A stretch of 64,000 nucleotides of DNA from Clostridioides sp. ES-S-0054-01 (GTDB lineage Bacteria; Bacillota; Clostridia; Peptostreptococcales; Peptostreptococcaceae). The translations under genes and the position numbers were made by a program. The DNA lies in the NCBI GenBank assembly GCA_021561035.1, contig CP067346.1, positions 2,697,001 through 2,761,000 of the forward strand, given 5' to 3'. The notes beneath the pieces were generated by a model. The model had not been told where the DNA came from. It ran no database searches and saw only the letters and a program-made list of their open reading frames with translations. This document shows positions 17,165 through 26,744 of the stretch, one piece after another (the first letter of the stretch is position 1; each line of letters starts with the position of its first letter).

Positions 17165-18490
17165 TTATTTTTTATTCTTCTGTCTATACTCAAACTTTAT
17201 GGAGGTTCCTTCAAAACCAAAATTTTCTCTTATCTTATTCTCAAGGTATCTTTGATATGAAAAGTGAGTTAAGTCCTTATCATTTATAAACAATGTAATT
17301 TTAGGAGGTCTAATGTCGGTTTGAGTTCCATAGTAAATTTTTAATCTTCTACCTTTGTCAGATGGTGGTTGGTTTAACATTACGGCTTCTCCAATTACTT
17401 CATTTAGTGCTGAAGTTGATATTCTCTTAGAATGTTCATTTGACACATACTCAACTGTATCCAATATCTTGTTCATTCTTTGATTAGTCTTTGCAGAAAC
17501 AAATACTATTGGAGCATACATCATAAATGGAAATTTTTCTTTTATATCTTTTGTATAATTACTCATAGTCTTATTATCTTTCTCTATTAAATCCCATTTA
17601 TTGATTACAAATATGCACCCTTTACCTTCATCATGTGCTATACCTGCAACTTTTGTATCTTGTTCTGTTACACCTTCTAGAGCATCTATTACTATCAACA
17701 CCACATCTGCTCTATCTACAGCACTCATAGCTCTTATTACACTGTATTTTTCTATTGTCTCATATATTTTACTTTTTCTTCTAAGACCTGCTGTATCTAT
17801 TAGAAGAAATTTCTGTCCATTCTTTTCAAAATAAGTATCAATTGCGTCCCTAGTAGTTCCTGCAATTGGACTTACAATTACTCTTTCTTCTCCAAGTATC
17901 TTATTAAGTATAGAACTTTTTCCTGCATTTGGTTTACCTGTTATAGCTACTCTTATTATATCTTCTTCATACTCTGTATCTAATCCTGCTGGAAAATTTT
18001 CAACTATCTCATCTAATAAATCTCCAAATCCCATACTATTGGCTCCTGAAACTGCAAAAGGCGTTCCAAATCCCAATTCATAAAAATCGTATATATTGTC
18101 AAATTGACTCTGACTATCAATCTTATTGACCACTAAGATTACTGGTTTTTTTGTCTTTCTAAGCAATTGTGCAATTTCTTTATCAGCAGATGTTATTCCA
18201 GCCTTACCATCAACTATAAAAAGTATTACATGTGACATGTCCATTGCAAGCATCGCTTGATTTCTCATTTGAGATAATATTATATCTTCGCTATCAGGTT
18301 CAATTCCTCCTGTATCTACTAATGTAAAATATTTATCTAACCATTCTACTTCAGCAAATATCCTATCTCTTGTAACTCCAGGTGTATTTTCAACTATTGA
18401 TATCCTTTTTCCTGCAAATTTATTAAATATTGTAGACTTACCAACGTTTGGTCTCCCAACTACAGCTACAACTGGCCTGCTTATACTCAT
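17165..18490 (-). CDS. der: Ribosome biogenesis GTPase Der (EngA)
   Basis: 441 residues with two tandem G domains: GRPNVGKST at 12-20 with DTGG and NKID, then GKPNAGKSS near 185 with DTAGLRRK and NKWD. A C-terminal KH-like domain follows (LKIYYGTQTDIRPPKITLF). Der assembles the 50S subunit. Gene order der then gpsA is shared with Bacillus. It starts 27 bp after the DUF512 gene. Confidence 0.97.
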   Translation of the reverse strand: MSISRPVVAVVGRPNVGKSTIFNKFAGKRISIVENTPGVTRDRIFAEVEWLDKYFTLVDTGGIEPDSEDIILSQMRNQAMLAMDMSHVILFIVDGKAGITSADKEIAQLLRKTKKPVILVVNKIDSQSQFDNIYDFYELGFGTPFAVSGANSMGFGDLLDEIVENFPAGLDTEYEEDIIRVAITGKPNAGKSSILNKILGEERVIVSPIAGTTRDAIDTYFEKNGQKFLLIDTAGLRRKSKIYETIEKYSVIRAMSAVDRADVVLIVIDALEGVTEQDTKVAGIAHDEGKGCIFVINKWDLIEKDNKTMSNYTKDIKEKFPFMMYAPIVFVSAKTNQRMNKILDTVEYVSNEHSKRISTSALNEVIGEAVMLNQPPSDKGRRLKIYYGTQTDIRPPKITLFINDKDLTHFSYQRYLENKIRENFGFEGTSIKFEYRQKNKK

Positions 18491-18517
18491 TTTATTTCTC
18501 CTTCCATCTTTTGTTTT

Positions 18518-19858
18518 CTATTTTAAGATTTTATCCACAAAGTCTTTTCCTTCATTCAAACATGGGATAATTTTTATTTTCATAAGTTCTTCTAACTGAT
18601 TTAATTCAATATTATCTAAGAAAATTTCATCATCTGCTTTTAGCATACTTCTTGTTATATAAAGAGCTTCTCCTAATTCTTTATTTTCAAGTTGCTCTTT
18701 TAAATCTTTAGCTGTCAAAAGACCTGATACAGTTATTGTCTCTCCAAAAAATTTATTTTTTATTTCATATACATTTACTTGAAGATTTTTAAACTTGTCC
18801 ATCATAGCATATGCCATACTTTGTATGAATTCATATGCAGAATGACCAGTAGCTATTGATACTTTCTTTTCCCTTTTAAGAATATCCTCAGACAATGTAT
18901 TTAGATACTCTTCAATCTCTGTTTTTAACTTACGTATCATACCTACACCATCTTCAAACTGTAAAAAACCTTCATATTCTTCATATTCAGGCAATTCACT
19001 ATTAGATAATATATAAAATTCATCTGATAAAAATGCAAATCGCGTACCTATTTTCTCAAGATATTTCTGTTGCATTTCATGTATTTGTTCTATAGTTTTA
19101 CTTGCACCCTTATCATCAAATATATTTAATTCTACTAGATTTTCTCTATGCTTTGTAATCCCAACTGGAACTATAGCAACACTATTTACATACGGATAAA
19201 GTTGAGCTAATTCTTTTATCGTTCTATCCAATTCCTTTCCATCATTTATACCTGGACATAAAACAATTTGACAGTTCATTTCTATATGAGCATCTGCCAA
19301 TCTCTCCATTATACCATATAATTTTCCTGCAAATTTATTGCTTATCATTTTTTGTCTTAATTCTGGATTAGTAGTATGCACAGATATATTTATAGGACTT
19401 ATTCTATATTTAATGATATTATTTATATCTTCTTCACTCATATTTGTAAGTGTGACAAAATTTCCTTGTAAAAAAGATAATCTCGAATCATCATCTTTAA
19501 AATAAAGAGTTTCTCTCATACCTTCTGGCAATTGGTCTATAAAACAAAACATACACTTATTTCTACAGCTTTTAGCTTGGTCAATTATTGGATTTGTAAA
19601 TTCAACACCCAAATCTTCGTCATAGTCTTTTTCTATCTCGTATATGTAGACTTCACCATCTTTTTTTTGTATTTCCACTTCTAAATATTCATCACTTAGT
19701 AAGAATCTATACTCTATTATATCATGTATTGGCTGTTCATTCACAGATATAAGTAAATCTCCTACTTCTATACCTATTTCTTCTGCAATACTATCTTTGT
19801 AAACCTTACTTATAATATTATTTATTTTTTTTACATTTACTTCCAATATTTTCACCAC
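18518..19858 (-). CDS. DUF512 radical-SAM-like protein with N-terminal PDZ domain
   Basis: 446 residues. A PDZ-like domain (about 8-75, EEIGIEVGDLLISVN) is followed by C98, C102 and C105 in SCRNKCMFCFID, the CX3CX2C cluster of radical-SAM enzymes. The C-terminal DUF512 part includes ATGHSAYEFIQSMAY. Substrate unknown; the family is broadly conserved beside der in clostridia. The frame starts with GTG GTG at 19858; a TTG four codons later with GGTG upstream is possible, so the start is uncertain. Confidence 0.82.
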   Translation of the reverse strand: MVKILEVNVKKINNIISKVYKDSIAEEIGIEVGDLLISVNEQPIHDIIEYRFLLSDEYLEVEIQKKDGEVYIYEIEKDYDEDLGVEFTNPIIDQAKSCRNKCMFCFIDQLPEGMRETLYFKDDDSRLSFLQGNFVTLTNMSEEDINNIIKYRISPINISVHTTNPELRQKMISNKFAGKLYGIMERLADAHIEMNCQIVLCPGINDGKELDRTIKELAQLYPYVNSVAIVPVGITKHRENLVELNIFDDKGASKTIEQIHEMQQKYLEKIGTRFAFLSDEFYILSNSELPEYEEYEGFLQFEDGVGMIRKLKTEIEEYLNTLSEDILKREKKVSIATGHSAYEFIQSMAYAMMDKFKNLQVNVYEIKNKFFGETITVSGLLTAKDLKEQLENKELGEALYITRSMLKADDEIFLDNIELNQLEELMKIKIIPCLNEGKDFVDKILK

Positions 19859-20011
19859 TCTTTTTATTTATCAAGGCTTATTATAATATATTTTTATATA
19901 TAATTTGTTAATTTATTATATTTTGTAATAGCATTTTTAAGCATTTCATGTCATAATAACACATTTTAATTCTAATAGTCAATATAAGTAAATAGCTATA
20001 AAATAGATTAA

Positions 20012-20062
20012 AACAAATAATATTCAAATTTAAGTCTCTTAAAAATTTGAATATTATTTGTT
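20012..20062 (-). terminator. Terminator of the YIEGIA operon
   Basis: A 20-bp perfect stem (AACAAATAATATTCAAATTT and complement) with an 11-base loop starts 19 bp after the small gene's stop and is followed on the minus strand by TTTTAATCTATTTTA. Confidence 0.8.
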
Positions 20063-20080
20063 ATTAAAAATTTTATAATT

Positions 20081-20281
20081 TTAATGTTTTACTATGATTA
20101 ACGTCCCATTTGTCATATCATGAACCATTCCACCTACACACTTTGACATGAGCATCGCCTTATTTTGTAAGTCTTTCTCATCATTTGCATAAAATATTGG
20201 ACAACCTCCACCATTTTTCATATTCTTGTCCAGTGTAACTATAGCTAGGGTATATTCATTTAAACCTATATCCATTCCCAT
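20081..20281 (-). CDS. Capping complex subunit for YIEGIA
   Basis: 66 residues from the ATG at 20281 (MGMDIGLNEYTLAIVTLD), with AGGAAG eight bases upstream; a GTG at 20290 is an alternative. The pattern, with GGGCPIFYANDEKDLQ and GGMVHDMTNGTLIIVKH, matches the small protein always found beside YIEGIA genes. It follows the second YIEGIA gene immediately (the stop and start are one base apart). Function is not established beyond the family name. Confidence 0.8.
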   Translation of the reverse strand: MGMDIGLNEYTLAIVTLDKNMKNGGGCPIFYANDEKDLQNKAMLMSKCVGGMVHDMTNGTLIIVKH

Positions 20282-20282
20282 C

Positions 20283-21215
20283 TTATACACTTCCTTTCTT
20301 TTCTATTTTATATTTTTTTAGTGATAAGTTTTTTCCTTTAGAGCTTGAAAGTATTGGACATGACTTTACAGCTTCCATTACTTTTTCTACATTCTTATCC
20401 ACTGGTAAATAAGCAATCATTATACTTTCATCCTCTTTATTCCTTCTAGGTAATGGTACAAATGAAGGTTCTCCATAATCTCCATATAAGCCTAACCTTG
20501 AATATATATTGTATACTATTGCCTGTCTTTGACCTGAATCAAATAATATTCCTGCATTAGCATAATCTTTATTTTTAGGAATTATTTGTATTCCTACACC
20601 TCTATTAATATATACTTCTCTATCACTTTTTAGACCTATATTTGTTATACCTTTTAACTCTCCTATCTTTAATATAGACTCGTCCACAAAACTAATCTCA
20701 GCAGGCATTACATCGGCTATATCTCCAATACTTTTTCTAGTAAGGAGTTTTTTTAGTATAAAAGCTAATAATAGCCCACAAATTGAGCTTATTACCAAAC
20801 TCATACCTTCACTTATTTTTGTCTCTGAAAGTATTACATAATATAATCCTATTGTTAAAAAAGATGTAACTATACACATATAATTTCTTACTTCATAAGT
20901 TCTAGCTATCTCTTCTATGAAGGCAGCTCCTCTCTTTACAAGTTGAACTTCCTCTAAGTTTTGTAGTGTATTCCTTCTATTTGCTCTTACTTGTCTAAAT
21001 TGCTCTGCTGCTAGAGACAAAAATGTTATAGATGTATAAGAACGGTTTATAAGAGCTGGAACCAACAATGCTCCTAATGAAGATGCAACAAAAGCTAATA
21101 TAAGCTGAGATAATAAAACGTTTGGTTGTGTCGGGTACTGTTTCTTGTCTAAATTCAACATTATAACTCTAGATATAATACCAATAATAACTGCAATAAA
21201 AAATACTCTATCCAT
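20283..21215 (-). CDS. YIEGIA family membrane protein, copy 1
   Basis: 310 residues, with about three to five membrane segments in the first 170 residues and a soluble C-terminal half with IADVMPAEISFVDES and GITNIGLKSDREVYINR. The EEIARTYEVRNYM segment corresponds to the name-giving motif. It is a clear paralogue of the gene just upstream (equal length, matching blocks). The family is sporulation-associated in Firmicutes by distribution; the molecular role is unknown. Confidence 0.82.
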   Translation of the reverse strand: MDRVFFIAVIIGIISRVIMLNLDKKQYPTQPNVLLSQLILAFVASSLGALLVPALINRSYTSITFLSLAAEQFRQVRANRRNTLQNLEEVQLVKRGAAFIEEIARTYEVRNYMCIVTSFLTIGLYYVILSETKISEGMSLVISSICGLLLAFILKKLLTRKSIGDIADVMPAEISFVDESILKIGELKGITNIGLKSDREVYINRGVGIQIIPKNKDYANAGILFDSGQRQAIVYNIYSRLGLYGDYGEPSFVPLPRRNKEDESIMIAYLPVDKNVEKVMEAVKSCPILSSSKGKNLSLKKYKIEKKGSV

Positions 21216-21259
21216 TAAATCACTCCTAAAATATTTAATTTAAAATATTACATTTAAAT

Positions 21260-22192
21260 CTACAAAGTTTTTCTAGAAAAATCACTCTGTTTTCCTTTTG
21301 ATGTCTCTATAATAGGTGTACTCTTCACTACATCTATCATGATGTCTATATCTTTAAGTATTGGTATATATGGTATAACTACAGTGCTTTTTTTTAAGTT
21401 AGTCTTAGATATAGCTACAATATCAACCTCATCTACATCTTTATCTATACCCATATGAATAAATAGATTATGTATTATAGCTTGTCTTTGTCCTAAATCA
21501 TTTACTATTCCAAATGCACCTAAGTCTCTTGGTATAATTTCTATAGCTAAACATTCATTTCTATATCTTTCTCTTGTACTCTCTAAACCTATATTAGTTA
21601 TTATTACTCCATTTACCATTAAAATAGGTCCTTCAAAACTTATTTTCGCAGGAACTATATCCGCTATATCTGCTATACTGTTTCTTCTTAAAAATCTTCT
21701 AAAAATTAACCCTACAAGAGCTCCTGACACAATAGCTAGTACTGTACAATAAAAAAAGCTAAGGTCATACTTTCTTGCAAAAACAATATAAACTATAGAA
21801 GATACTAGTGCAGAAAAGAGACTTATATAACTTCTAGATTCATACGTAGATGCTATTTCTTCCACATAAGCATCACCTTTTGGTACTAATTCTTCATTGT
21901 CGATATTCTTTAATGTTATTCTTTCTTGTTCTGCAAGACCTTGAAATTGTTGTATTGCTATTGCAAAAAATGTCAATGCTGCAAACTCCTTATCTATAAG
22001 TGCAGGCAACGCTATCGCACCTAATGAAGCTGAAAGCCCAGATATAATTATCTGTTCCAAATAATCTTGTGGTCTTGATGGGTATTGTTTGTCTGTAACT
22101 CTTAAAACTAATCCTCTACATAAAATTCCTACAACTAATGCAACTATAAAAGAGTGTCTAAATAAACTTGCATTCAATAAACTTTCTTCCAT
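21260..22192 (-). CDS. YIEGIA family membrane protein, copy 2
   Basis: 310 residues with the same layout as its neighbour: AYVEEIASTYESRSYISLF, RNSIADIADIVPAKISFEG and TNIGLESTRERYRNECLAIEIIPRD. Tandem duplication is the simplest origin; the two differ widely, so the event is old. GGAG lies before the ATG. The leader starts directly after the histidine-kinase terminator, so this gene opens its own operon. Confidence 0.82.
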   Translation of the reverse strand: MEESLLNASLFRHSFIVALVVGILCRGLVLRVTDKQYPSRPQDYLEQIIISGLSASLGAIALPALIDKEFAALTFFAIAIQQFQGLAEQERITLKNIDNEELVPKGDAYVEEIASTYESRSYISLFSALVSSIVYIVFARKYDLSFFYCTVLAIVSGALVGLIFRRFLRRNSIADIADIVPAKISFEGPILMVNGVIITNIGLESTRERYRNECLAIEIIPRDLGAFGIVNDLGQRQAIIHNLFIHMGIDKDVDEVDIVAISKTNLKKSTVVIPYIPILKDIDIMIDVVKSTPIIETSKGKQSDFSRKTL

Positions 22193-22232
22193 TTTCTCAG
22201 CTCCTTCTCTTATATAGTTTGTGCAAAAAACA

Positions 22233-22266
22233 AAAAAAATTCCCTTCTATTTAAGGAAATTTTTTT
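22233..22266 (-). terminator. Terminator overlapping the 3' end of the histidine kinase gene
   Basis: On the minus strand a 14-bp stem with one G-U pair has the kinase stop codon TAG inside its 6-base loop, and is followed by TTTGTTTTTTG. The first arm therefore encodes the last residues of the kinase. Confidence 0.8.
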
Positions 22267-23536
22267 GTAATATTGTAACTATGAATTCGCTACCAATACC
22301 AAGTTCACTTTTTACTTTTATACATCCATTTAGCGATTTAACTATATGCTTTGTTATAGCCAATCCTAAACCCGTTCCTCCTACATCCCTACTTCTTGCT
22401 TTGTCTACCCTATAGAATCGTTCAAATATGCGTTCTACATCTTCTTTTGGTATCCCTACACCATTATCTATAACTTTAATTACTATTTTTTCTTCATCTT
22501 TTAACACTACAACTTGTACAATCCCATTATCCTGAGTATACTTTATAGCATTATCAACTAGGTTTAAAAACACTTGCTTTATATAATCTTTATTAGATAA
22601 TATACTTATTGACTTATCATCACATTTATATAAAACTTCTATATTTTTTTCACTAGCTGAATGTTGAGTTATTTCATACACCTCTTTAAATACATCATAT
22701 ACTACAACATTTTCCATAAGAAGAGTATCTTTATTTTCTACAAATGATAATAATAATATATCATCAATCAATCTTTTTAATCTATCTGATTCACTTTCTA
22801 TTATTTCTAAGAATCTATTTCTAGTATTCACATCTATATTTTCATTTGACTTTAGTGTTTCAACAAATCCACTTATAGATGTAAGAGGTGTTTTAAGTTC
22901 ATGACTTACATTTGCAACAAAATCACTTCTCATATTTTCAAGCTTAACTTTTTTAGTAATATCTTCTATATTTACTATCGAACCTATTATTACATTGTTA
23001 GTATTTTGAAGATAAACTGGGTCTACTTTTATTTTATATACTATATCATCTTTAGTAGTAATATTGGCAGTTTCATTATCTTTAGAACCAATAAATCGAA
23101 GTATCTGTTTTAATATTTCTTCATCTTTTATTACAACATTGATGTTGTGACCTTCAACCAGCTGATTTGGTTCACTTTTTATCATTTCTTTTGCCTCATC
23201 ATTTATCAGAAGTATATTTCCATTCACATCTATAGCCAGAATTCCATGAGATATACTCTTTAATATAGACCTTAACTGTAAATGCTTATATTGTACTTCT
23301 TCTAATGTCTTATCCATATTCTTTATCATATGATTAAAATTTCTAGCTAATTCTCCAAGTTCTCCTTTGGCTGATATATTAAGTCTAGCATGATATTCAT
23401 TATTACTTACTTTTTTTGAGACGTATATAAATTCCTTTAAATATTTTCTTAACGTTATTGTATATCTCACAGCTAATATCACAATAGCTATAGACAACAT
23501 AACAATAAAAAAATATATACTATTTAATTCTTCCAC
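22247..23536 (-). CDS. PhoR/WalK-like sensor histidine kinase with one membrane segment
   Basis: 429 residues: one N-terminal membrane helix (about 7-29), HAMP-like region (31-82), PAS domain (about 90-190, ISHGILAIDVNGNILLIN), HisKA with H212 in VANVSHELKTPL, and an ATPase domain with DNGVGIPKEDV and GGTGLGLAI. No second membrane helix or external domain exists, so it must sense through the membrane or PAS domain. The start is GTG, with GGAGTG upstream. It is paired with the response regulator directly upstream. The signal is unknown. Confidence 0.92.
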   Translation of the reverse strand: MEELNSIYFFIVMLSIAIVILAVRYTITLRKYLKEFIYVSKKVSNNEYHARLNISAKGELGELARNFNHMIKNMDKTLEEVQYKHLQLRSILKSISHGILAIDVNGNILLINDEAKEMIKSEPNQLVEGHNINVVIKDEEILKQILRFIGSKDNETANITTKDDIVYKIKVDPVYLQNTNNVIIGSIVNIEDITKKVKLENMRSDFVANVSHELKTPLTSISGFVETLKSNENIDVNTRNRFLEIIESESDRLKRLIDDILLLSFVENKDTLLMENVVVYDVFKEVYEITQHSASEKNIEVLYKCDDKSISILSNKDYIKQVFLNLVDNAIKYTQDNGIVQVVVLKDEEKIVIKVIDNGVGIPKEDVERIFERFYRVDKARSRDVGGTGLGLAITKHIVKSLNGCIKVKSELGIGSEFIVTILQKNFLK

Positions 23537-23564
23537 AAGATAACACTCCTAAAATATAACCTTT

Positions 23565-24257
23565 TTAATCTATTTTGTATCCTACACCTCTTATAGTCTC
23601 TATATATTTTTCTGATTTATCTTCATCTTCTATTTTTTTTCTTAAATATCTTATATGAACATCTACTGTTCTAGTTTCTCCATAGTATTCATACCCCCAT
23701 ATTTTATCCAATAGATAATTTCTTGAAAGTACTTTTCCTTTATTTTGAATTAATAATTTTAACAATTCAAATTCCTTAAGCGTTAACTCTATCTTTTCAG
23801 AACCTTTAGTAACTTCATGCTTTGATAAATCTAGTTTTAAATTACCTGTAGTAAGTATATTATTTTCTTCACCTAAGCTAGTCAAGTTATATCTTCTTAA
23901 AACAGAACTAATCCTAGCTAACAACTCTTTTATACTAAATGGCTTAGTTATATAGTCATCAGCACCTATTTCAAGCCCTTCAACCTTGTCATTTTCCATG
24001 TTCTTAGCAGTAAGCATTATAACAGGAATATTTTTTAAATCTTTGTCACTTCTTATTTTTCTCAAAACTTCTATTCCACTTATATTTGGTAACATCCAAT
24101 CTAAAAGTATTAAATCTGGTTTAATTTCCTTAGCTTTTATAAACCCATCAAACCCATCATATGAATAACTAACTTCATAATTTGACACCTCCAAATTGAA
24201 TTTTAATAGCTCAACTATATGCATTTCATCGTCTATAACAAGCACTTTAGTATTCAT
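23565..24257 (-). CDS. OmpR/PhoB family response regulator
   Basis: 230 residues. The receiver domain has D9-D10, the phospho-acceptor D53 (LILLDWMLP) and K near 105 (YITKPFS). The C-terminal winged helix reads TLKEFELLKLLIQNKGKVLSRNYLL and RTVDVHIRYLRKKIE. It resembles PhoP/WalR-type regulators; target genes are not deducible. It lies between pgeF and the kinase gene, in one minus-strand run from spoIIGA, so part of its expression may come from upstream. Confidence 0.93.
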   Translation of the reverse strand: MNTKVLVIDDEMHIVELLKFNLEVSNYEVSYSYDGFDGFIKAKEIKPDLILLDWMLPNISGIEVLRKIRSDKDLKNIPVIMLTAKNMENDKVEGLEIGADDYITKPFSIKELLARISSVLRRYNLTSLGEENNILTTGNLKLDLSKHEVTKGSEKIELTLKEFELLKLLIQNKGKVLSRNYLLDKIWGYEYYGETRTVDVHIRYLRKKIEDEDKSEKYIETIRGVGYKID

Positions 24258-24271
24258 TAAAAAGCTCCTCT

Positions 24272-25033
24272 CTATTTTATCTGTAGTACCGTTCCTATTC
24301 GTTCTGATACCTTATTATGTTTTCTATAAGAGTGGAATTCATCTGCCCTACAACTAGTGCATAAATTTAAATTTATTATATTTTCTTTTTTAACTCCACT
24401 ACATCTCAGCATATACTCATTAATTTTCCATAAATCTAAATAGTAACTTCCCTCTTTTATTATATAGAACTTTTCATCATTATTTGTAAGAATTGTGTTA
24501 AATTTTTCTACTAACTCCTCAGATACTTCATAACAGCAAGGTCCAATTGATGGTCCAATTATACATACTAAGTCTTCAGGAACTGTTTTATAACATTCAG
24601 ACATTAATTTTATTGTTTTATGACCTATATTACTAAAAGTACCTCTCCAGCCTGCATGAACCAGTCCTATGGCTTTATTTTTAGCATCTATGATTGATAT
24701 AGGTACACAATCTGCTGTAAACAATAAAAGTGGTACTTTTTCTAAGTTTGTTATAAGTGCATCTCCATCTATTCTTTTCCCTATAGTATCTTTATTGACT
24801 ATGTTAACTATGTCTGAATGTATTTGAGAATTACTAGTTAAGTTTTCAAATGTTAAATCACATTCTTTGCATACTTTTAACATATCTTCTCTATTTTTTG
24901 CATCTATATTCTTACATGTTATAACCAGATTTATAGAATTTAATTTTTCATCAAGTTCTCTACAATTACCATTTAAATTAACATACTCTTTAATATCTTG
25001 TACATTTTTTATATTTATATAATCTTTCATCAT
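24272..25033 (-). CDS. pgeF: Peptidoglycan editing factor PgeF / YlmD-type purine nucleoside phosphorylase
   Basis: 253 residues. The metal-site residues H72 (QIHSD), C109 (FTADCVP) and H126 (GLVHAGWRG) of the YfiH/laccase-domain family are visible, as is [11 protein letters not shown]. Family members act on purine nucleosides; the E. coli protein also corrects muropeptide errors. It corresponds to Bacillus ylmD by position between ylmC and ylmE. Its ATG overlaps the nrdR stop by four bases, so the two are translationally coupled. Confidence 0.9.
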   Translation of the reverse strand: MMKDYINIKNVQDIKEYVNLNGNCRELDEKLNSINLVITCKNIDAKNREDMLKVCKECDLTFENLTSNSQIHSDIVNIVNKDTIGKRIDGDALITNLEKVPLLLFTADCVPISIIDAKNKAIGLVHAGWRGTFSNIGHKTIKLMSECYKTVPEDLVCIIGPSIGPCCYEVSEELVEKFNTILTNNDEKFYIIKEGSYYLDLWKINEYMLRCSGVKKENIINLNLCTSCRADEFHSYRKHNKVSERIGTVLQIK

Positions 25034-25491
25034 TTGTCTCCTTTTTCTATCAATATACTTTTAAGTTCATTTACAAAAGTATTTATGTCTTTAAACTGTC
25101 TATACACAGAAGCAAATCTCACATAGGCAACTTCATCTAAATCTTTCAATTTATCCATTACCATCTCACCAATTTTTTTGGTTTCAATTTCTTCTATAAA
25201 ACATTTATTTATTTCATTTTCAATATGTACAACAATACTTTCAATCTCTTCAATAGACACAGGTCTTTTTTCACATGCTTTTAATAACCCATATTTTATT
25301 TTTTCTCTATCAAAATACTCCCTGCTATTATCCTTTTTAATGACCATTAGAGGAGTTGTTTCTATTTTCTCATACGTAGTAAATCTCTTTTTGCATGATT
25401 CACATTCACGTCTTCTTCTGATAGATTTTAAATCTGTATGTCTAGAATCTATTACCTTTGATTCTTTATAATTACAATAAGGACATTGCAT
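25030..25491 (-). CDS. nrdR: NrdR transcriptional repressor of ribonucleotide reductase
   Basis: 153 residues. Zinc ribbon C3/C6 (CPYC) and C30/C33 (CESC) is followed by an ATP-cone domain (about 49-139). NrdR senses ATP/dATP and represses nrd genes. It sits between the ylmC-like gene and pgeF inside a sporulation/division run, a position not seen in Bacillus. No NrdR box was found in this window. Confidence 0.96.
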   Translation of the reverse strand: MQCPYCNYKESKVIDSRHTDLKSIRRRRECESCKKRFTTYEKIETTPLMVIKKDNSREYFDREKIKYGLLKACEKRPVSIEEIESIVVHIENEINKCFIEEIETKKIGEMVMDKLKDLDEVAYVRFASVYRQFKDINTFVNELKSILIEKGDK

Positions 25492-25512
25492 CCATATTCC
25501 TCCTTTGTTTAA

Positions 25513-25776
25513 CTATATCTCAAACTCATCTAAGCTTAATTCTGAACCTATATTTACTATTATTGTATCACAACCTATTTTAAGTATATCATTCCAAAAT
25601 ATAACTTCTTCATCCCCTCCTCTTGAAAAAAAACTTCTATTTCCATCTCCAAAAATGGTAAATGAGACTACTTTACCTTCATGAATATCCATATCTATGT
25701 CTATTATAAATCCCATCCTTTTTCCATTTTTTACATTTATAATTTCTTTTTCCATTATATCAGAAACTCTAATCAT
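25513..25776 (-). CDS. YlmC/YmxH family PRC-barrel sporulation protein
   Basis: 87 residues. A single PRC-barrel-like domain starts MIRVSDIMEKEIINVKNGKRMGFI and includes DIDMDIHEGKVVSFTIFG. It is the YlmC/YmxH family, found directly after sigG as in Bacillus. Role unknown; likely sporulation-linked by position. Confidence 0.85.
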   Translation of the reverse strand: MIRVSDIMEKEIINVKNGKRMGFIIDIDMDIHEGKVVSFTIFGDGNRSFFSRGGDEEVIFWNDILKIGCDTIIVNIGSELSLDEFEI

Positions 25777-25824
25777 ATTATACTCACCCTTTCTTTAAAA
25801 ATAAATATGTATTAAAGTAAAAAA

Positions 25825-25846
25825 AAATGACCTATATAGGTCATTT
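25825..25846 (-). terminator. sigG terminator
   Basis: The perfect 22-base palindrome AAATGACCTATATAGGTCATTT begins 34 bp after the sigG stop and is followed on the minus strand by a T run (TTTTTTAC). It separates sigG from the ylmC-nrdR-pgeF unit, whose promoter must therefore lie downstream of it. Confidence 0.82.
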
Positions 25847-25879
25847 AAATTAAAATAATGTTTACAGTCCATGGATTAC

Positions 25880-26653
25880 TTATACATATTTTCTCATATT
25901 TTTTAAAGCATTCTTTTCAATTCTTGATACTTGTGCTTGAGATATACCGATTTCATCAGCAACTTCTATCTGAGTTCTTCCTTTGTAAAACCTTAAATCT
26001 AACACCAACTTCTCTCTACTATTTAATTTCTTAATAGCTTCTTTAAGTGATATTTCTTGCAACCAATTTTCATCAGTATCTTTTTTATCTTGAACCTGAT
26101 CCATAACGAATATTGCATCTCCATTGTCTTGATATACTGGATCAAATAAAGATATCGGGTCTTGTATGGCATCAAGTGCCATTACAACTGACTCTACTTC
26201 TAATTCTAATTCTTTTGCTATTTCTGATACTGTAGGTTCTTTAGAATTTGTTCTAATTAATCTTTCTCTAACTTGTAGTGCCTTATATGCTATATCTTTT
26301 AATGACCTGCTTACCCTAATTGGGTTATTATCTCTTAGATATCTTCTAATTTCTCCTATAATCATAGGAACAGCATAAGTTGAAAACCTTACGTTTTGAC
26401 TTAAATCAAAATTATCTATAGCTTTTATAAGACCAATGCAACCTATTTGAAATAAATCGTCTATATTTTCTCCTCTGTTGTTAAACTTTTTTATTACACT
26501 CAAGACTAATCTTAAATTCCCTCTTACAAACTGTTGTCTGGCTTCTTCATCACCATTTTTTATTTGTAATAAAAGTTCCTTCATTTGCTTATTTTTAAGA
26601 ACTGGAAGTTCAGATGTATTAACACCACATATTTCAACCTTATTAACTTGCAT
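25880..26653 (-). CDS. sigG: RNA polymerase sporulation sigma factor SigG
   Basis: 257 residues. The start MQVNKVEICGVNTSELPVLKN is diagnostic of SigG. Region 2 contains NNRGENIDDLFQIGCIGLIKA and RRYLRDNNPIRVSRS; region 4 contains GRTQIEVADEIGISQAQVSRIEK. SigG drives late forespore genes. It lies 91 bp after sigE, and that gap holds a GTATA that might belong to a SigF/SigG promoter (near 26716-26720), with only weak -10 support. Confidence 0.97.
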   Translation of the reverse strand: MQVNKVEICGVNTSELPVLKNKQMKELLLQIKNGDEEARQQFVRGNLRLVLSVIKKFNNRGENIDDLFQIGCIGLIKAIDNFDLSQNVRFSTYAVPMIIGEIRRYLRDNNPIRVSRSLKDIAYKALQVRERLIRTNSKEPTVSEIAKELELEVESVVMALDAIQDPISLFDPVYQDNGDAIFVMDQVQDKKDTDENWLQEISLKEAIKKLNSREKLVLDLRFYKGRTQIEVADEIGISQAQVSRIEKNALKNMRKYV

Positions 26654-26744
26654 ATATTTTCAGTCCTCTCTCAAAAGTATTCATCTATTGAAATTATTTA
26701 CATTTCCAATTTTTTTATACTTTTTAAGAAGAATTAATTTAACA

